Shown: positions 16,472 to 25,944 of the stretch, one piece after another
Position numbering within the stretch: the first letter of the stretch is position 1
Layout of the letters: every line of letters begins with the position of its first letter
Assembly (NCBI GenBank): GCA_964465145.1
Contig: CAYXJR010000006.1
Location: forward strand, 1-64,000
Direction: 5' to 3'
DNA length: 64,000 nucleotides
Source of the DNA: JAUVKA01 sp964465145
Lineage (GTDB): Bacteria > Bacteroidota > Bacteroidia > Bacteroidales > UBA12481
Translations under genes and position numbers: made by a program
The notes under the pieces: generated by a model
Told to the model about the DNA's origin: nothing
What the model saw: the letters and a program-made list of their open reading frames with translations, nothing else
Databases searched by the model: none

Positions 16472-18964
16472 ATGAAACCAAAATCAAATCTTAACAATTT
16501 CATTATTTGTGCTTTATCAGCTACTCTATTCCTTTCGGGCTGTCAAACCAAAGAGAGCCTTAACTGGACTAAAAAAGAGGCTCCAATAATGACTCAGTGG
16601 GCTAGTCAGGTAGATCCTCTTAAGACATGGGATGTTTATCCACGTCCACAGATGAAACGGGCAAACTGGAAAAACCTCAATGGTGTCTGGGAATATGCCA
16701 TCACTGCGGTAGATGCTGATCGCCCACGCATGATGGATGGTACTATACTGGTACCATTCCCTATTGAATCAGCCCTATCAGGGGTAATGAAAAGGGTTGG
16801 GAAAGAGGACAAGATCTGGTATAGAAGAACCCTGCAGATCAATACCAGGTTAAAAACGGATCGCATTCTTTTAAATTTTGAAGCTGTTGATTGGCTGGCC
16901 GAGGTGTTTATTGATGACGCCAAAGTTGGCGAACACAAGGGTGGATATGATCCTTTCAGTCTTGATATTACTGATTATGTTAATGCTGGCGAAAAACATG
17001 TACTTTGGGTGAGTGTTTGGGATCCTTCAACTGAAGGTTATCAGCCTGTAGGCAAACAGACTACTAATCCACGGGGGATATGGTATACTCCATCATCCGG
17101 AATCTGGCAGACGGTTTGGTTAGAGAAGGTTCCGGGCAGTTATATCCGTGATTATGAGATTGTGCCGGATATTGACAAAAAACAAGTTTCCATACTCGTC
17201 AATTGTGAGAATTTTCGACCATCTGATGAGATTGAAGTCAGCATTGGTGACGGAGCAAAGGTGATCGCCAATATTGTAGTAAACCCTGGAGAACCAAGCT
17301 CTATTGGAATCCCAAATCAAAAGCTCTGGTCTCCGGAAGAACCTTTTTTATACGACCTTGACATTAAGCTGGTTCGAAAAAAGGGCAAATTAGATAAGGT
17401 CAAAGGGTATTTCGGCATGCGAAAGACATCACTGGGTAAAGACGAGAAAGGAATCACCAGGATGATGTTAAACAATGAATTTGTTTTCCAGAATGGGCCC
17501 CTGGACCAGGGGTTCTGGCCAGATGGATTATACACTGCTCCAACAGAGGAGGCTATGGTTTACGATTTGACAGTTATAAAAGAGATGGGCTTTAATATGC
17601 TGCGGAAACATGTCAAAGTTGAGCCCCGGCGTTTTTACTACTGGGCCGATAAAATGGGTATCCTTATATGGCAGGATATGCCAAACGGGAGAAACAAGGA
17701 GCAAGAAACGGAAGGCGAAATTGTCGCCGGCACCATAGCAACGGATAACTTTGAGCGGGAACTCCGTGACCTGATCAATACACTGAGGAACCACCCTTCC
17801 ATTGTAATGTGGGTACCTTTCAACGAAGGCTGGGGACAATATGATACTGAACGAATTGTCGACCTTGTGAAAGGACTCGATCCTTCCAGGCTGGTAAATA
17901 ATGCCAGTGGATGGACTGATATGGGTGTTGGTGATGTCAACGACATCCACCACTATCCGGAACCACGTGCCCAGGAAGCCGAAGAAAAACGCGCCATTGT
18001 GCTTGGCGAATTTGGAGGATTGGGATTGATGGTCAAGGGCCATATGTGGCAGACAGAGAATTGGGGATACGAAAAAATGGATGACGCAGAGGCCCTGTTA
18101 AGTAAATATGAGAATTTCTACCAGCAGGTATTCAAGCTGGTGGAAAACCCAGGGTTAAGCGCTGTTATTTATACCCAAACTACGGATGTAGAAACCGAGA
18201 CAAACGGGTTGATGACCTACGACCGTTTCGAAGTCAAAATGGGCATTCAGAACATTGCCCGGGCACATGCCGGGTACCTGGCTCCCAGGCTGAGATCAGA
18301 GGTTACACAATTCATCGACAGCTACAAGGTAGATTTAAGTACCACGGCACGCGAATCGGAAATATTCTACAGCCTGGATGGTACAGACCCGGATGAAAAT
18401 GCTCAGAAATTTTCTACTCCCTTCAGCATTACCAAAACAACCCCTCTGAAAGCTATTGCCATCTGGGCCGATGGGAACAAATCCCGGGTGGGTGAATACC
18501 AATTGGAAAAGGTAACACCTAAACCAGCCACGCTGGCCCGAATTGCACCTGGTTTGACCTATCAATATTTCGAAGGGGTATGGGAAATGCTCCCCGATTT
18601 TTCGAAGGAGCGATCTGCCAGGACTGGTATTAATGATAAAATTGACCTTGGACCATCCCGGGAAAAATCATCTGATTTTGGCTTACGTTATACCGGCTAT
18701 TTAAACGTTCCGGCCACTGGAGTGTATCTGCTGTTTATTTCCTCCGATGATGGTGGCAGACTCTACATTGACGGAGAACAATTAATCGACTATGATGGGA
18801 TCCATGGGATGGGAGAAAAAAAGGTCCTTGTCCCTCTGGAGATCGGATTACATCAGCTGGAATTTATTTATTTTCAACACCTTGGAGGCAAGGGTTTAAA
18901 TATCTCCTGGGAATCGAACGAAATCCAAAAGGAGGAAATTGCCGGTAAATTTTTAGGTCACTAA
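16472..18964 (+). CDS. GH2 family glycoside hydrolase with chitobiase-like and PA14 domains
   Basis: Lipoprotein signal with C24 (LFLSGC). The N-terminal sugar-binding jelly roll spans about 60-215, the immunoglobulin-like domain about 220-320 and the TIM barrel about 330-600. The acid/base is E452 in WVPFNEGWGQY and the nucleophile is E513 in IVLGEFGG, both in GH2 context. At about 620-680 lies a chitobiase C-terminal-type fold (YSLDGTDPD), and at 690-825 a PA14 domain (FISSDDGGRLYIDGEQLIDY) that probably binds glycan. It is a cell-surface beta-galactosidase, beta-glucuronidase or related exo-enzyme; the specificity is not readable. Confidence 0.9.
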   Translation: MKPKSNLNNFIICALSATLFLSGCQTKESLNWTKKEAPIMTQWASQVDPLKTWDVYPRPQMKRANWKNLNGVWEYAITAVDADRPRMMDGTILVPFPIESALSGVMKRVGKEDKIWYRRTLQINTRLKTDRILLNFEAVDWLAEVFIDDAKVGEHKGGYDPFSLDITDYVNAGEKHVLWVSVWDPSTEGYQPVGKQTTNPRGIWYTPSSGIWQTVWLEKVPGSYIRDYEIVPDIDKKQVSILVNCENFRPSDEIEVSIGDGAKVIANIVVNPGEPSSIGIPNQKLWSPEEPFLYDLDIKLVRKKGKLDKVKGYFGMRKTSLGKDEKGITRMMLNNEFVFQNGPLDQGFWPDGLYTAPTEEAMVYDLTVIKEMGFNMLRKHVKVEPRRFYYWADKMGILIWQDMPNGRNKEQETEGEIVAGTIATDNFERELRDLINTLRNHPSIVMWVPFNEGWGQYDTERIVDLVKGLDPSRLVNNASGWTDMGVGDVNDIHHYPEPRAQEAEEKRAIVLGEFGGLGLMVKGHMWQTENWGYEKMDDAEALLSKYENFYQQVFKLVENPGLSAVIYTQTTDVETETNGLMTYDRFEVKMGIQNIARAHAGYLAPRLRSEVTQFIDSYKVDLSTTARESEIFYSLDGTDPDENAQKFSTPFSITKTTPLKAIAIWADGNKSRVGEYQLEKVTPKPATLARIAPGLTYQYFEGVWEMLPDFSKERSARTGINDKIDLGPSREKSSDFGLRYTGYLNVPATGVYLLFISSDDGGRLYIDGEQLIDYDGIHGMGEKKVLVPLEIGLHQLEFIYFQHLGGKGLNISWESNEIQKEEIAGKFLGH

Positions 18965-19009
18965 ATAAAAACATAATCATGACCACAGGCACTGAATTAC
19001 AAATACTAA

Positions 19010-20260
19010 ATGAATATGCTAAAATCAATGTATAGAATTCTTGTATTGTGTCTTTTAGCTTATTTAACGGCTTGTTCATACGATACCGATAAAAATAGTG
19101 ATGTTATCACAATTGATTTACTGGAAGCACTTAATAATACAAAAACCCTCAATCTAAGTGAACTTGTTGATGAAGTTGAATATGTCAAATTTGAAACTAC
19201 CCCAGACTGTAGTTTTGGCCTAGCCCGATATTTGATAACAGACAATTACATTATTGTATATGAGCAATATAATCCTAAGATTTACATATTTGATCGCAAT
19301 GGAAAATATATTCGCAAATTTGGAAAGGAAGGTAATGGCCCCGGAGAATTAAGTATTATCGAAAATATAATTGTTTTTCCTGCAGAAGATTACCTCATTG
19401 TCCATGACTTATCATTCAGAAAAATAATTAAATACCGTTTCAATGGTGAATTTTTAGAAGAAAAGAAATTTACCGTTCAAGGTGGTAATGATTTGGCGGG
19501 AATATCAATGATTGGTCCAGAAAGATTTGCAATATTGTTTAAGCGACCAGTTACGGAACATAATAATTATCCATTGATTCAAATATGTAATAAGAGTTTT
19601 GAGATAGTTGAAAAACTTTATAATGTAAACAGTTCATCTTCTGAAGGTGCTTATTCTTCAAAAAGACATTCTTTTTATATAAAAAATGATAATATCCACT
19701 TCAGGGAATATTTCTTCGATACATTAAAGGAATATAATGGAGAGGTATTTATTCCCAAATATCATTTTTTCATAAAAGACAACAGGCCGGCATCCTACGC
19801 CCAGGACAGAAGTTCTCCCCCACAGTTTAATGAAATATGGCAACAATTTGAAATTGGAAAATATATTGTCTGTAATCTGGATATGCCAGGGGAAGAAGAA
19901 GATGAGATTATAGGAAAGTGGATCTTTTTTGATAAACAAAATCAGAAGATGTTTACATTGACTGAACTTCCATGGTATATAAGGGAGTCTTCACTTGAAC
20001 CGGCGATATATAATAATATTGACGGTATTTTTCACGTATATATGAATGATTACACAAATCATTTAAAAACTCATGTAACAGAGGACTTAATATATAAGGC
20101 AACAGATATTATTGATTTAAAAACATATATAGAGAACAATCATCAATCAGACCATGAAGTGATTTTCCCGGAGAAACAAAAAGAACTAATAGATATGATT
20201 AAGAATAGTTCAGAAAACGATAATCCAATTCTGCAAATCTTCCACATAAAAACGGATTAA
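19010..20260 (+). CDS. 6-bladed beta-propeller lipoprotein
   Basis: Lipoprotein signal (VLCLLAYLTAC). Then comes the family pattern of Bacteroidota 6-bladed propellers (BF3164/NHL-like): LSELVDEVEYVKFET, KIYIFDRNGKYIRKFGKEG, GPGELSIIENIIVFP. These proteins occur next to sugar-utilisation genes, with unclear roles in binding or sensing. The gene is clearly more AT-rich than the GH2 gene before it, with long runs of AAT, ATA and AAA codons, which may indicate transfer. Its stop overlaps the stop of the convergent GH95 gene by 4 nt. Confidence 0.8.
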   Translation: MNMLKSMYRILVLCLLAYLTACSYDTDKNSDVITIDLLEALNNTKTLNLSELVDEVEYVKFETTPDCSFGLARYLITDNYIIVYEQYNPKIYIFDRNGKYIRKFGKEGNGPGELSIIENIIVFPAEDYLIVHDLSFRKIIKYRFNGEFLEEKKFTVQGGNDLAGISMIGPERFAILFKRPVTEHNNYPLIQICNKSFEIVEKLYNVNSSSSEGAYSSKRHSFYIKNDNIHFREYFFDTLKEYNGEVFIPKYHFFIKDNRPASYAQDRSSPPQFNEIWQQFEIGKYIVCNLDMPGEEEDEIIGKWIFFDKQNQKMFTLTELPWYIRESSLEPAIYNNIDGIFHVYMNDYTNHLKTHVTEDLIYKATDIIDLKTYIENNHQSDHEVIFPEKQKELIDMIKNSSENDNPILQIFHIKTD

Positions 20261-22497
20261 AACTCCAATACAATCTCTTCTCCGGCTGTCATTTCAAATT
20301 CGTCAATTGATTTCTTGTCCAAAGGATCCAGTAGTTTGCACCAACCATCAACCGTAGCTTTGACGGTAACTGAAACTACCTTGCCTTCCTTCATTTCGGC
20401 TGATACCAGGAAACCTCCTTCCGTTCTGAGTGTTTGGAAGGAAAGGTTTTGCCATTCCCTTGGTATAGACGGGAATATCCTGATAATTCCGGTATGAGAT
20501 TGAATCAACATCTCCTGGATACCCGATGCAAAAGCGAAATTTCCTTCCAAAGTAAAAGGCCTGTACAGGAATTTTGATTTGCCAGCTTTGCATTGATCAC
20601 CATTCACATGAAAACTGCTTTTTAAACAGAAACAATTTGCAAAATCCCTGAGTGCGGCTGCCGCTTTTTCACCATCAAAGGCACGGGCATACAAATTCCC
20701 CAACCATGAATATGAATACCCTGTCCACCAATCCGGACCATATTTCTCCAGGCTAGCCAGGGTATTTTTAATAATCTCCTGATCCTCCGGGCCATTTCCC
20801 CAATCGATTAATCCCAGTGGATGCCATGCCATGAGATGGGAAAAATGGCGATGACTATTTGCATATGGCTCCCCTGGAGCAAAATTTAAACCCGTATCAT
20901 CTATTGAATAATCGGGCCATTGATCGAGTACCTCTTGCCAATGTTCAGCATCTTTGCTTTTACCCAATTCAACGGCCATTTCGGCAGCTTTCGAAAAAGC
21001 AAAGTGAATAAGGGCCAGGTCGAAATTAGTGGTTTGAGAGAACCATGCTTGTCTGGAATTATCGTGAATCTCGGGTGATGAACTGAGCGGCAGTTTTCTT
21101 TTCCCTGCCTCATCCCAAACGGAGAACTCCTCCAGGAAAGTGGCCACATCACGGAGCCAAGGGTAAGCACGGGTTTCGAGAAATTCCCTGTCACGGGTAT
21201 ATCGCCAGTGCAGGTAAAAATGCTGGCCAAGCCAGGCACTCACAGTGGGACCGCAGGAATATTGAATCCATCCTCCCATTGGCTCCCCCTCCAGAGTACT
21301 AACACCTGGAACATTAAGGCCATTGGCCCCGAAATACCTCTTGGTATATTTTTCAGCCACCGGCTTGATTTCCCATAGCCAGTTTAGGAAACCTATTTCC
21401 AAATCCAGATGATTGCCACTGTATGCCGGCCAGTAACTCAACTGAGTATTCAGATCATGGTGAAAATCCCCTTTCCATGGGGGCATCCTTCCATTGTCGG
21501 CCGTCCAAACCGCTTGCAAGGAAATAGGAGGGGTATTGGAGCGAGCTGCTGAACCAAATTTGTATTGTTCCAAATACCATTGCTTTTCCAGTAAGGCATC
21601 CGGGATATTAATAGCTGATTTCGACCAGAACTCATCCCACCATGCCCTGTGATTTTTTAAGGACTGAGAGTAATCATTCTGCTCCTTTAAAACAGCCCCG
21701 GCATCCGGAATCCCCTTATTATGAGACAGGCTTGTCGACATCGACCATGAACCCTCGATACCTCCCCTGGAGTTTTTCCATTGAACTTTAACATCATAAT
21801 AAAAATCACCCCAGCCCTTTTGATGATAGCTGATTTCATTGTTGCCGGCCAACACATTCCCCTGCTCATATCCCAGTCGTGTCAATTCCTGACCAGTTAC
21901 CTCATCCACCATTTCATTTACCCCCTCTTTCTGATAAACTGGCGGAATAAGAGATATTTTTATGCCATCCAGAGGTCCTGAAAATTTAAACCACCCTATA
22001 GATTGATCAGCCTGGATGAATGTTTCCAGCTCAATCCCATTTGCCCATTGAACCACACATCTTGCATCACTAAGGTTAAGTTCGGCCTTTACCACCGAAT
22101 CCATACCCGGGAATTCAAATTCAAGGGCAGCCCCGGGAATTTTTGATGGAGCAATGCTTTGTGAATAGGCACCCGTATCAAACAAAGCTTGTACTTTGCC
22201 GTAATCGTCCTCCTCCCATTTCCTATACACCCAGTCGAAGCTAAATTCATCCTGAGACAGGTAGGAGATTGGCCGTAAATCCCAAAGGTCGGCACGGTCG
22301 AGAGAGAAACGTAAACGGCCTTCTTTTTGCCAGACCAAAGAACCCATTATACCATTTCCCAGAGGAATCGCTTCATCCCAAACAGTAGCCAATTCGGTAA
22401 AAAGTAAATTATGCCCCTGTTCGGGTCCTGGCTGATCGGATACCATGTTACATCTAACCAAAACTAATAGGACAATAAAAGGAATAATTATTTTCAT
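20257..22497 (-). CDS. GH95-like glycoside hydrolase (alpha-L-fucosidase family), lipoprotein
   Basis: The ATG at 22497 gives a lipoprotein signal (IIIPFIVLLVLVRC). The N-terminal domain starts WDEAIPLGNGIMGSLVW, the GH95 opening (usually EALPIGNGRLGAMV). An (alpha/alpha)6 barrel follows, with AVWTADNGRMPPWKGDFHHD and LNTQLSYWPAYSGNHL, then SSSPEIHDNSRQAWF and FSHLMAWHPLGL. The C-terminal part has beta strands ending EMTAGEEIVLEF. GH95 enzymes remove alpha-1,2-fucose or galactose from host or algal glycans. The residues are consistent with activity, but I cannot confirm the exact catalytic pair. It converges with the propeller lipoprotein. Confidence 0.8.
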   Translation of the reverse strand: MKIIIPFIVLLVLVRCNMVSDQPGPEQGHNLLFTELATVWDEAIPLGNGIMGSLVWQKEGRLRFSLDRADLWDLRPISYLSQDEFSFDWVYRKWEEDDYGKVQALFDTGAYSQSIAPSKIPGAALEFEFPGMDSVVKAELNLSDARCVVQWANGIELETFIQADQSIGWFKFSGPLDGIKISLIPPVYQKEGVNEMVDEVTGQELTRLGYEQGNVLAGNNEISYHQKGWGDFYYDVKVQWKNSRGGIEGSWSMSTSLSHNKGIPDAGAVLKEQNDYSQSLKNHRAWWDEFWSKSAINIPDALLEKQWYLEQYKFGSAARSNTPPISLQAVWTADNGRMPPWKGDFHHDLNTQLSYWPAYSGNHLDLEIGFLNWLWEIKPVAEKYTKRYFGANGLNVPGVSTLEGEPMGGWIQYSCGPTVSAWLGQHFYLHWRYTRDREFLETRAYPWLRDVATFLEEFSVWDEAGKRKLPLSSSPEIHDNSRQAWFSQTTNFDLALIHFAFSKAAEMAVELGKSKDAEHWQEVLDQWPDYSIDDTGLNFAPGEPYANSHRHFSHLMAWHPLGLIDWGNGPEDQEIIKNTLASLEKYGPDWWTGYSYSWLGNLYARAFDGEKAAAALRDFANCFCLKSSFHVNGDQCKAGKSKFLYRPFTLEGNFAFASGIQEMLIQSHTGIIRIFPSIPREWQNLSFQTLRTEGGFLVSAEMKEGKVVSVTVKATVDGWCKLLDPLDKKSIDEFEMTAGEEIVLEF

Positions 22498-22551
22498 GAG
22501 GATATAGAATTGATTGGCTGCAAGATACAAAAAAAGTGTTTTTCATTAGTC

Positions 22552-22581
22552 TTGGGTCCTGCCTCTTTATGGCTATATTTG
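22552..22581 (+). promoter_or_regulatory. Bacteroidota-type promoter for dgkA
   Basis: TTG (22552-22554), then 19 nt, then TATATTTG (22574-22581), which matches TAnnTTTG. The dgkA ATG is about 90 nt downstream and no other gene lies between. The spacing and -7 match are good. Confidence 0.5.
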
Positions 22582-22674
22582 GAATAGTATAAATTATCTG
22601 CAATTAGTAATACAAAGCACTGAATATTTGACTATTGTCATTTAAGCCACAATAAAAATCAAAATAATAAAATA

Positions 22675-23052
22675 ATGGAAATACCGGGAAAGAAATTCTC
22701 AATAATCGCCCGTATCCGAAGTTTCAAATATGCTTTCAGGGGATTCATTCATCTTTTCCGTGACGAACACAATACCTGGATCCATGCTCTTGCAACGATT
22801 GTGGTGACTATAATGGGCTTTGCATTTAAAATCTCCAGCATAGAATGGATTATGATTCTAGCCGCTATAGCACTGGTGTTTATAACTGAACTAATCAACT
22901 CATCCATCGAAAAGATAGTCGATCTTGTCCAGCCCGAACAAAATCCTCTTGCAGGTAAGGTAAAGGATTTAGCAGCCGCAGCTGTTCTTGTTGCTTCAAT
23001 AATAGCGTTAGTAATCGGGCTAATCATTTTTGGACCTAAAATATTCAGTTAA
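22675..23052 (+). CDS. dgkA: Diacylglycerol/undecaprenol kinase, prokaryotic DgkA type
   Basis: A 125-residue inner-membrane kinase with three membrane helices. An amphipathic N-terminus (SFKYAFRGFIHLFRDEHN) is followed by the catalytic signature ELINSSIEKIVD (E72, N75, E79) and KVKDLAAAAVLVASI (K97, D98), all as in the family. It recycles diacylglycerol from lipid turnover or, in many bacteria, phosphorylates undecaprenol for wall synthesis. A likely promoter is upstream, and the M16 peptidase gene starts 53 nt downstream. Confidence 0.93.
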   Translation: MEIPGKKFSIIARIRSFKYAFRGFIHLFRDEHNTWIHALATIVVTIMGFAFKISSIEWIMILAAIALVFITELINSSIEKIVDLVQPEQNPLAGKVKDLAAAAVLVASIIALVIGLIIFGPKIFS

Positions 23053-23105
23053 AAAATTATCTAAACTATTTATCTTCGCTCTATCACTCTAAATCATTTA
23101 AAAAT

Positions 23106-25910
23106 ATGAAAACAGCTTCAAAAATTCACACCCTGCTTGTGGCGATCCTGATTAGCATATCAGCAAACTCCCAGATAACCACCACTTTCCCTTTATCGCC
23201 GGATGTTAGGCATGGGGTACTCGAGAATGGGATGAATTATTATATCTTGCATAATGAAGAGCCAAAAGAAAGGGCCAGCTTCTTTTTTGTTCAGAATGTT
23301 GGAGCAATACTGGAGGAGGATAATCAGAACGGGCTTGCCCATTTCCTGGAACATATGGCTTTTAATGGCACCAAACATTTTGAGGGAAAGGGGATTATCG
23401 ACTTTCTCGAGAAACACGGGGTGCGTTTTGGATACGATATAAATGCTTACACCTCCCAGGACCAAACCGTATATAATCTCAGCAATATACCGATAAATGC
23501 CGGTGAGGGGCTCTTGGATTCATGCCTGTTAGTGCTTCATGATTGGTCGGGTTACCTGTTGTTAGAAGCCGAAGAAATTGAATCGGAACGTGGAGTAATC
23601 CACGAAGAGTGGAGAACACGCAGGAATTCGCAATTCCGATTGAATATGCAGACCAGCAAGGTCCTTTTTAAGGATTCCAAATATGCTATAAGGGATGTAA
23701 TTGGGGACCTGGAGGTTATCGATAACTTCGACCACGAGACTCTCCGTGACTACTATAAGATGTGGTACCGGCCAGACCAACAGGCGGTGGTGGTTGTGGG
23801 TGATATTGATTTAGATGGGGTCGAATCCAAAGTGAAAGAATTATTCTCTTCGATCCCACTTAGGGAAAACCTGCCGGAAAGAAAATATTTTACTATTCCA
23901 GATAATGATGAGTTACTTTTCTGCAAGGCCACTGACCCCGAGGCCCAATTTATGGCCATCATTTTGTTTTCTAAACATTTGGCTCCTGTTATCAGGGACG
24001 AGCAGACTTACCGGAATGAGATGGTAATAAATCTTTACACATCAATGATAAATACACGCTTCAGGGAACTATTGCAGGACCCTGAAAGCAACAGCCTGAT
24101 GGCAATGACTGCTTTTATGCCTTTAACCCGGCTTATGAATGGATTTGTTCTCCAGGCAATACCTAAGGAAGGGAAAGGCAAAGAATCCCTGAAAGAGGTT
24201 GTTACTGGTGTTGAAAGGGTAAAAAGAGACGGTTTTGCCGAGGGTGAGCTTGAGCGAATCAAACTCCAAATGACCAGTCAGTATGAGAACTTCTACCAAA
24301 ACAGGGAGGAGATCACCCACGACAACTGGGCCACACAGCTGGGGAACCATTATCTAAAAGGGGAACCGGTTTTTAATCCTAAAACCGAGTATGAACTGGC
24401 CAAAGAGACTCTTGCATCCATAAGCCTTGATGAGGTTAATGCCATAGCCAATAGTCTCCAAATTGAGAACAATCAGATATTACTTTTGACTGGTCCCGAT
24501 AAAGAAGGAATGGTTTACCCATCCAGGGAGGAATTAGAGGGAGTGATAGCGGAGGTCACTTCGGCCAGCATTGAAAAATATGAGGACAATATTGGTTCCG
24601 AACCCCTGGTAAGCAGTGATCTTCCAGGCAGCGAAGTGGTGGATCAATTCACTTTACCCGGACTGGAGGCCAAAGGTTATGTTCTTGGCAATGGGGCCAA
24701 AGTAGTTATGATGCCAACTGAGCATGCGAAGGATGAGATCCTATTCAGTGCCTTCAGTTATGGAGGTTCTTCCCTGCTATCCGATGAAGATCTGCCCTCA
24801 GCAAATATTGCCACTACTATTGCCACACAATCAGGCATCGGGGAATTTGACATGATACAGCTGCAAAAGAAACTAACAGGTAAGATCGTAAGAATAAATC
24901 CTTCATTGAGCGAATTAACAGAGGGCTTTTCAGGTTCCTCCAATAAAAAAGACCTGGAGACTCTTTTACAACTATGCTACCTGAGTTTTGAGAAACCGCG
25001 CTTTGATGAAAAAGCTTACCAGGTTTTTGTCAGTCAGCTGGAGACTATTATGAGTAATCTGAAAGCCGACAATAATCAAGCCTTGCGGGATACTATTTCT
25101 CAGGTTTCATCCAATTATAGCTCAAGAACTTTTCTTCTTGATGATGAGTTTATGAATAAAATCGATTTTAAAAAGATTGAAGAAATCTATAAAGACCGAT
25201 TCCGGAATGCAAGTGATTTTACCTTCATTTTGGTTGGGAATCTGGAAGTGGACAAGGTATTGCCCCTGATCCTGAAATATATCGGCAGTATTGGAACAAC
25301 GGGCGAAACTGAAACCTTTGTGAATCATAATATCGGTCCTGCAAAAGGAGAATCGGTAGTGCATTTTGAACGGGAGATGTCGGTACCAAAAACAACAATT
25401 TATACAAGCCTGACAGGCAAGATGAAATACAGCAGGAAAAATCAACTTTGCGTTTCTACCATCGGCAAATTGTTGGATAAAAGGTATATGGAAACTATTA
25501 GGGAGGAAGAAGGCGGAACATATGGAGTTAGTGTAGGTGCCTCTCTTCAGCGAATCCCAGAACCAGAATTTAGTCTGGTAATTCAATTTGATACCGATCC
25601 CGGGAAGAAGGAACACTTGCTGGGTATTGTCAGGAATGAAATCGAAAAGCTAAAGAAAAATGAACCGGATGCAGGTGATCTTGACGAAGTTAAGAAATCC
25701 CTTATCAAATTAAGGCTGGAACAGCTCGATAAAAACCAATTCTGGTTAGGCCAAATTCGTCAAAGCCTGATGTATGATGAAGCTTATTTATCAATGAGTG
25801 AATATGAATCCCTGGTAAATTCTATCAGCGGACAGGATATAAAAAAGGCAGCAAAGAAGATGTTCACCAAGGCGGATATGGTTGAGGTAATTATGAATCC
25901 GGATAAATAA
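23106..25910 (+). CDS. M16 family zinc metallopeptidase (pitrilysin-like), exported
   Basis: A 934-residue protein with a signal peptide (LVAILISISANSQ). The inverted zinc motif is HFLEH (H79, E82, H83 in GLAHFLEHMAFNG), and the third ligand is expected in the helix EAEEIESERGVIHEEW. The second M16 half (about 500-930) lacks HxxEH, which is normal for two-domain members. NVGAILEEDNQ and RRNSQFRLNMQTSKVL match the family. It probably degrades peptides in the periplasm. It lies after dgkA on the same strand, possibly co-transcribed. Confidence 0.9.
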   Translation: MKTASKIHTLLVAILISISANSQITTTFPLSPDVRHGVLENGMNYYILHNEEPKERASFFFVQNVGAILEEDNQNGLAHFLEHMAFNGTKHFEGKGIIDFLEKHGVRFGYDINAYTSQDQTVYNLSNIPINAGEGLLDSCLLVLHDWSGYLLLEAEEIESERGVIHEEWRTRRNSQFRLNMQTSKVLFKDSKYAIRDVIGDLEVIDNFDHETLRDYYKMWYRPDQQAVVVVGDIDLDGVESKVKELFSSIPLRENLPERKYFTIPDNDELLFCKATDPEAQFMAIILFSKHLAPVIRDEQTYRNEMVINLYTSMINTRFRELLQDPESNSLMAMTAFMPLTRLMNGFVLQAIPKEGKGKESLKEVVTGVERVKRDGFAEGELERIKLQMTSQYENFYQNREEITHDNWATQLGNHYLKGEPVFNPKTEYELAKETLASISLDEVNAIANSLQIENNQILLLTGPDKEGMVYPSREELEGVIAEVTSASIEKYEDNIGSEPLVSSDLPGSEVVDQFTLPGLEAKGYVLGNGAKVVMMPTEHAKDEILFSAFSYGGSSLLSDEDLPSANIATTIATQSGIGEFDMIQLQKKLTGKIVRINPSLSELTEGFSGSSNKKDLETLLQLCYLSFEKPRFDEKAYQVFVSQLETIMSNLKADNNQALRDTISQVSSNYSSRTFLLDDEFMNKIDFKKIEEIYKDRFRNASDFTFILVGNLEVDKVLPLILKYIGSIGTTGETETFVNHNIGPAKGESVVHFEREMSVPKTTIYTSLTGKMKYSRKNQLCVSTIGKLLDKRYMETIREEEGGTYGVSVGASLQRIPEPEFSLVIQFDTDPGKKEHLLGIVRNEIEKLKKNEPDAGDLDEVKKSLIKLRLEQLDKNQFWLGQIRQSLMYDEAYLSMSEYESLVNSISGQDIKKAAKKMFTKADMVEVIMNPDK

Positions 25911-25944
25911 ATTATCCAGATTCAACAAACCTTTGCCAGGAACC

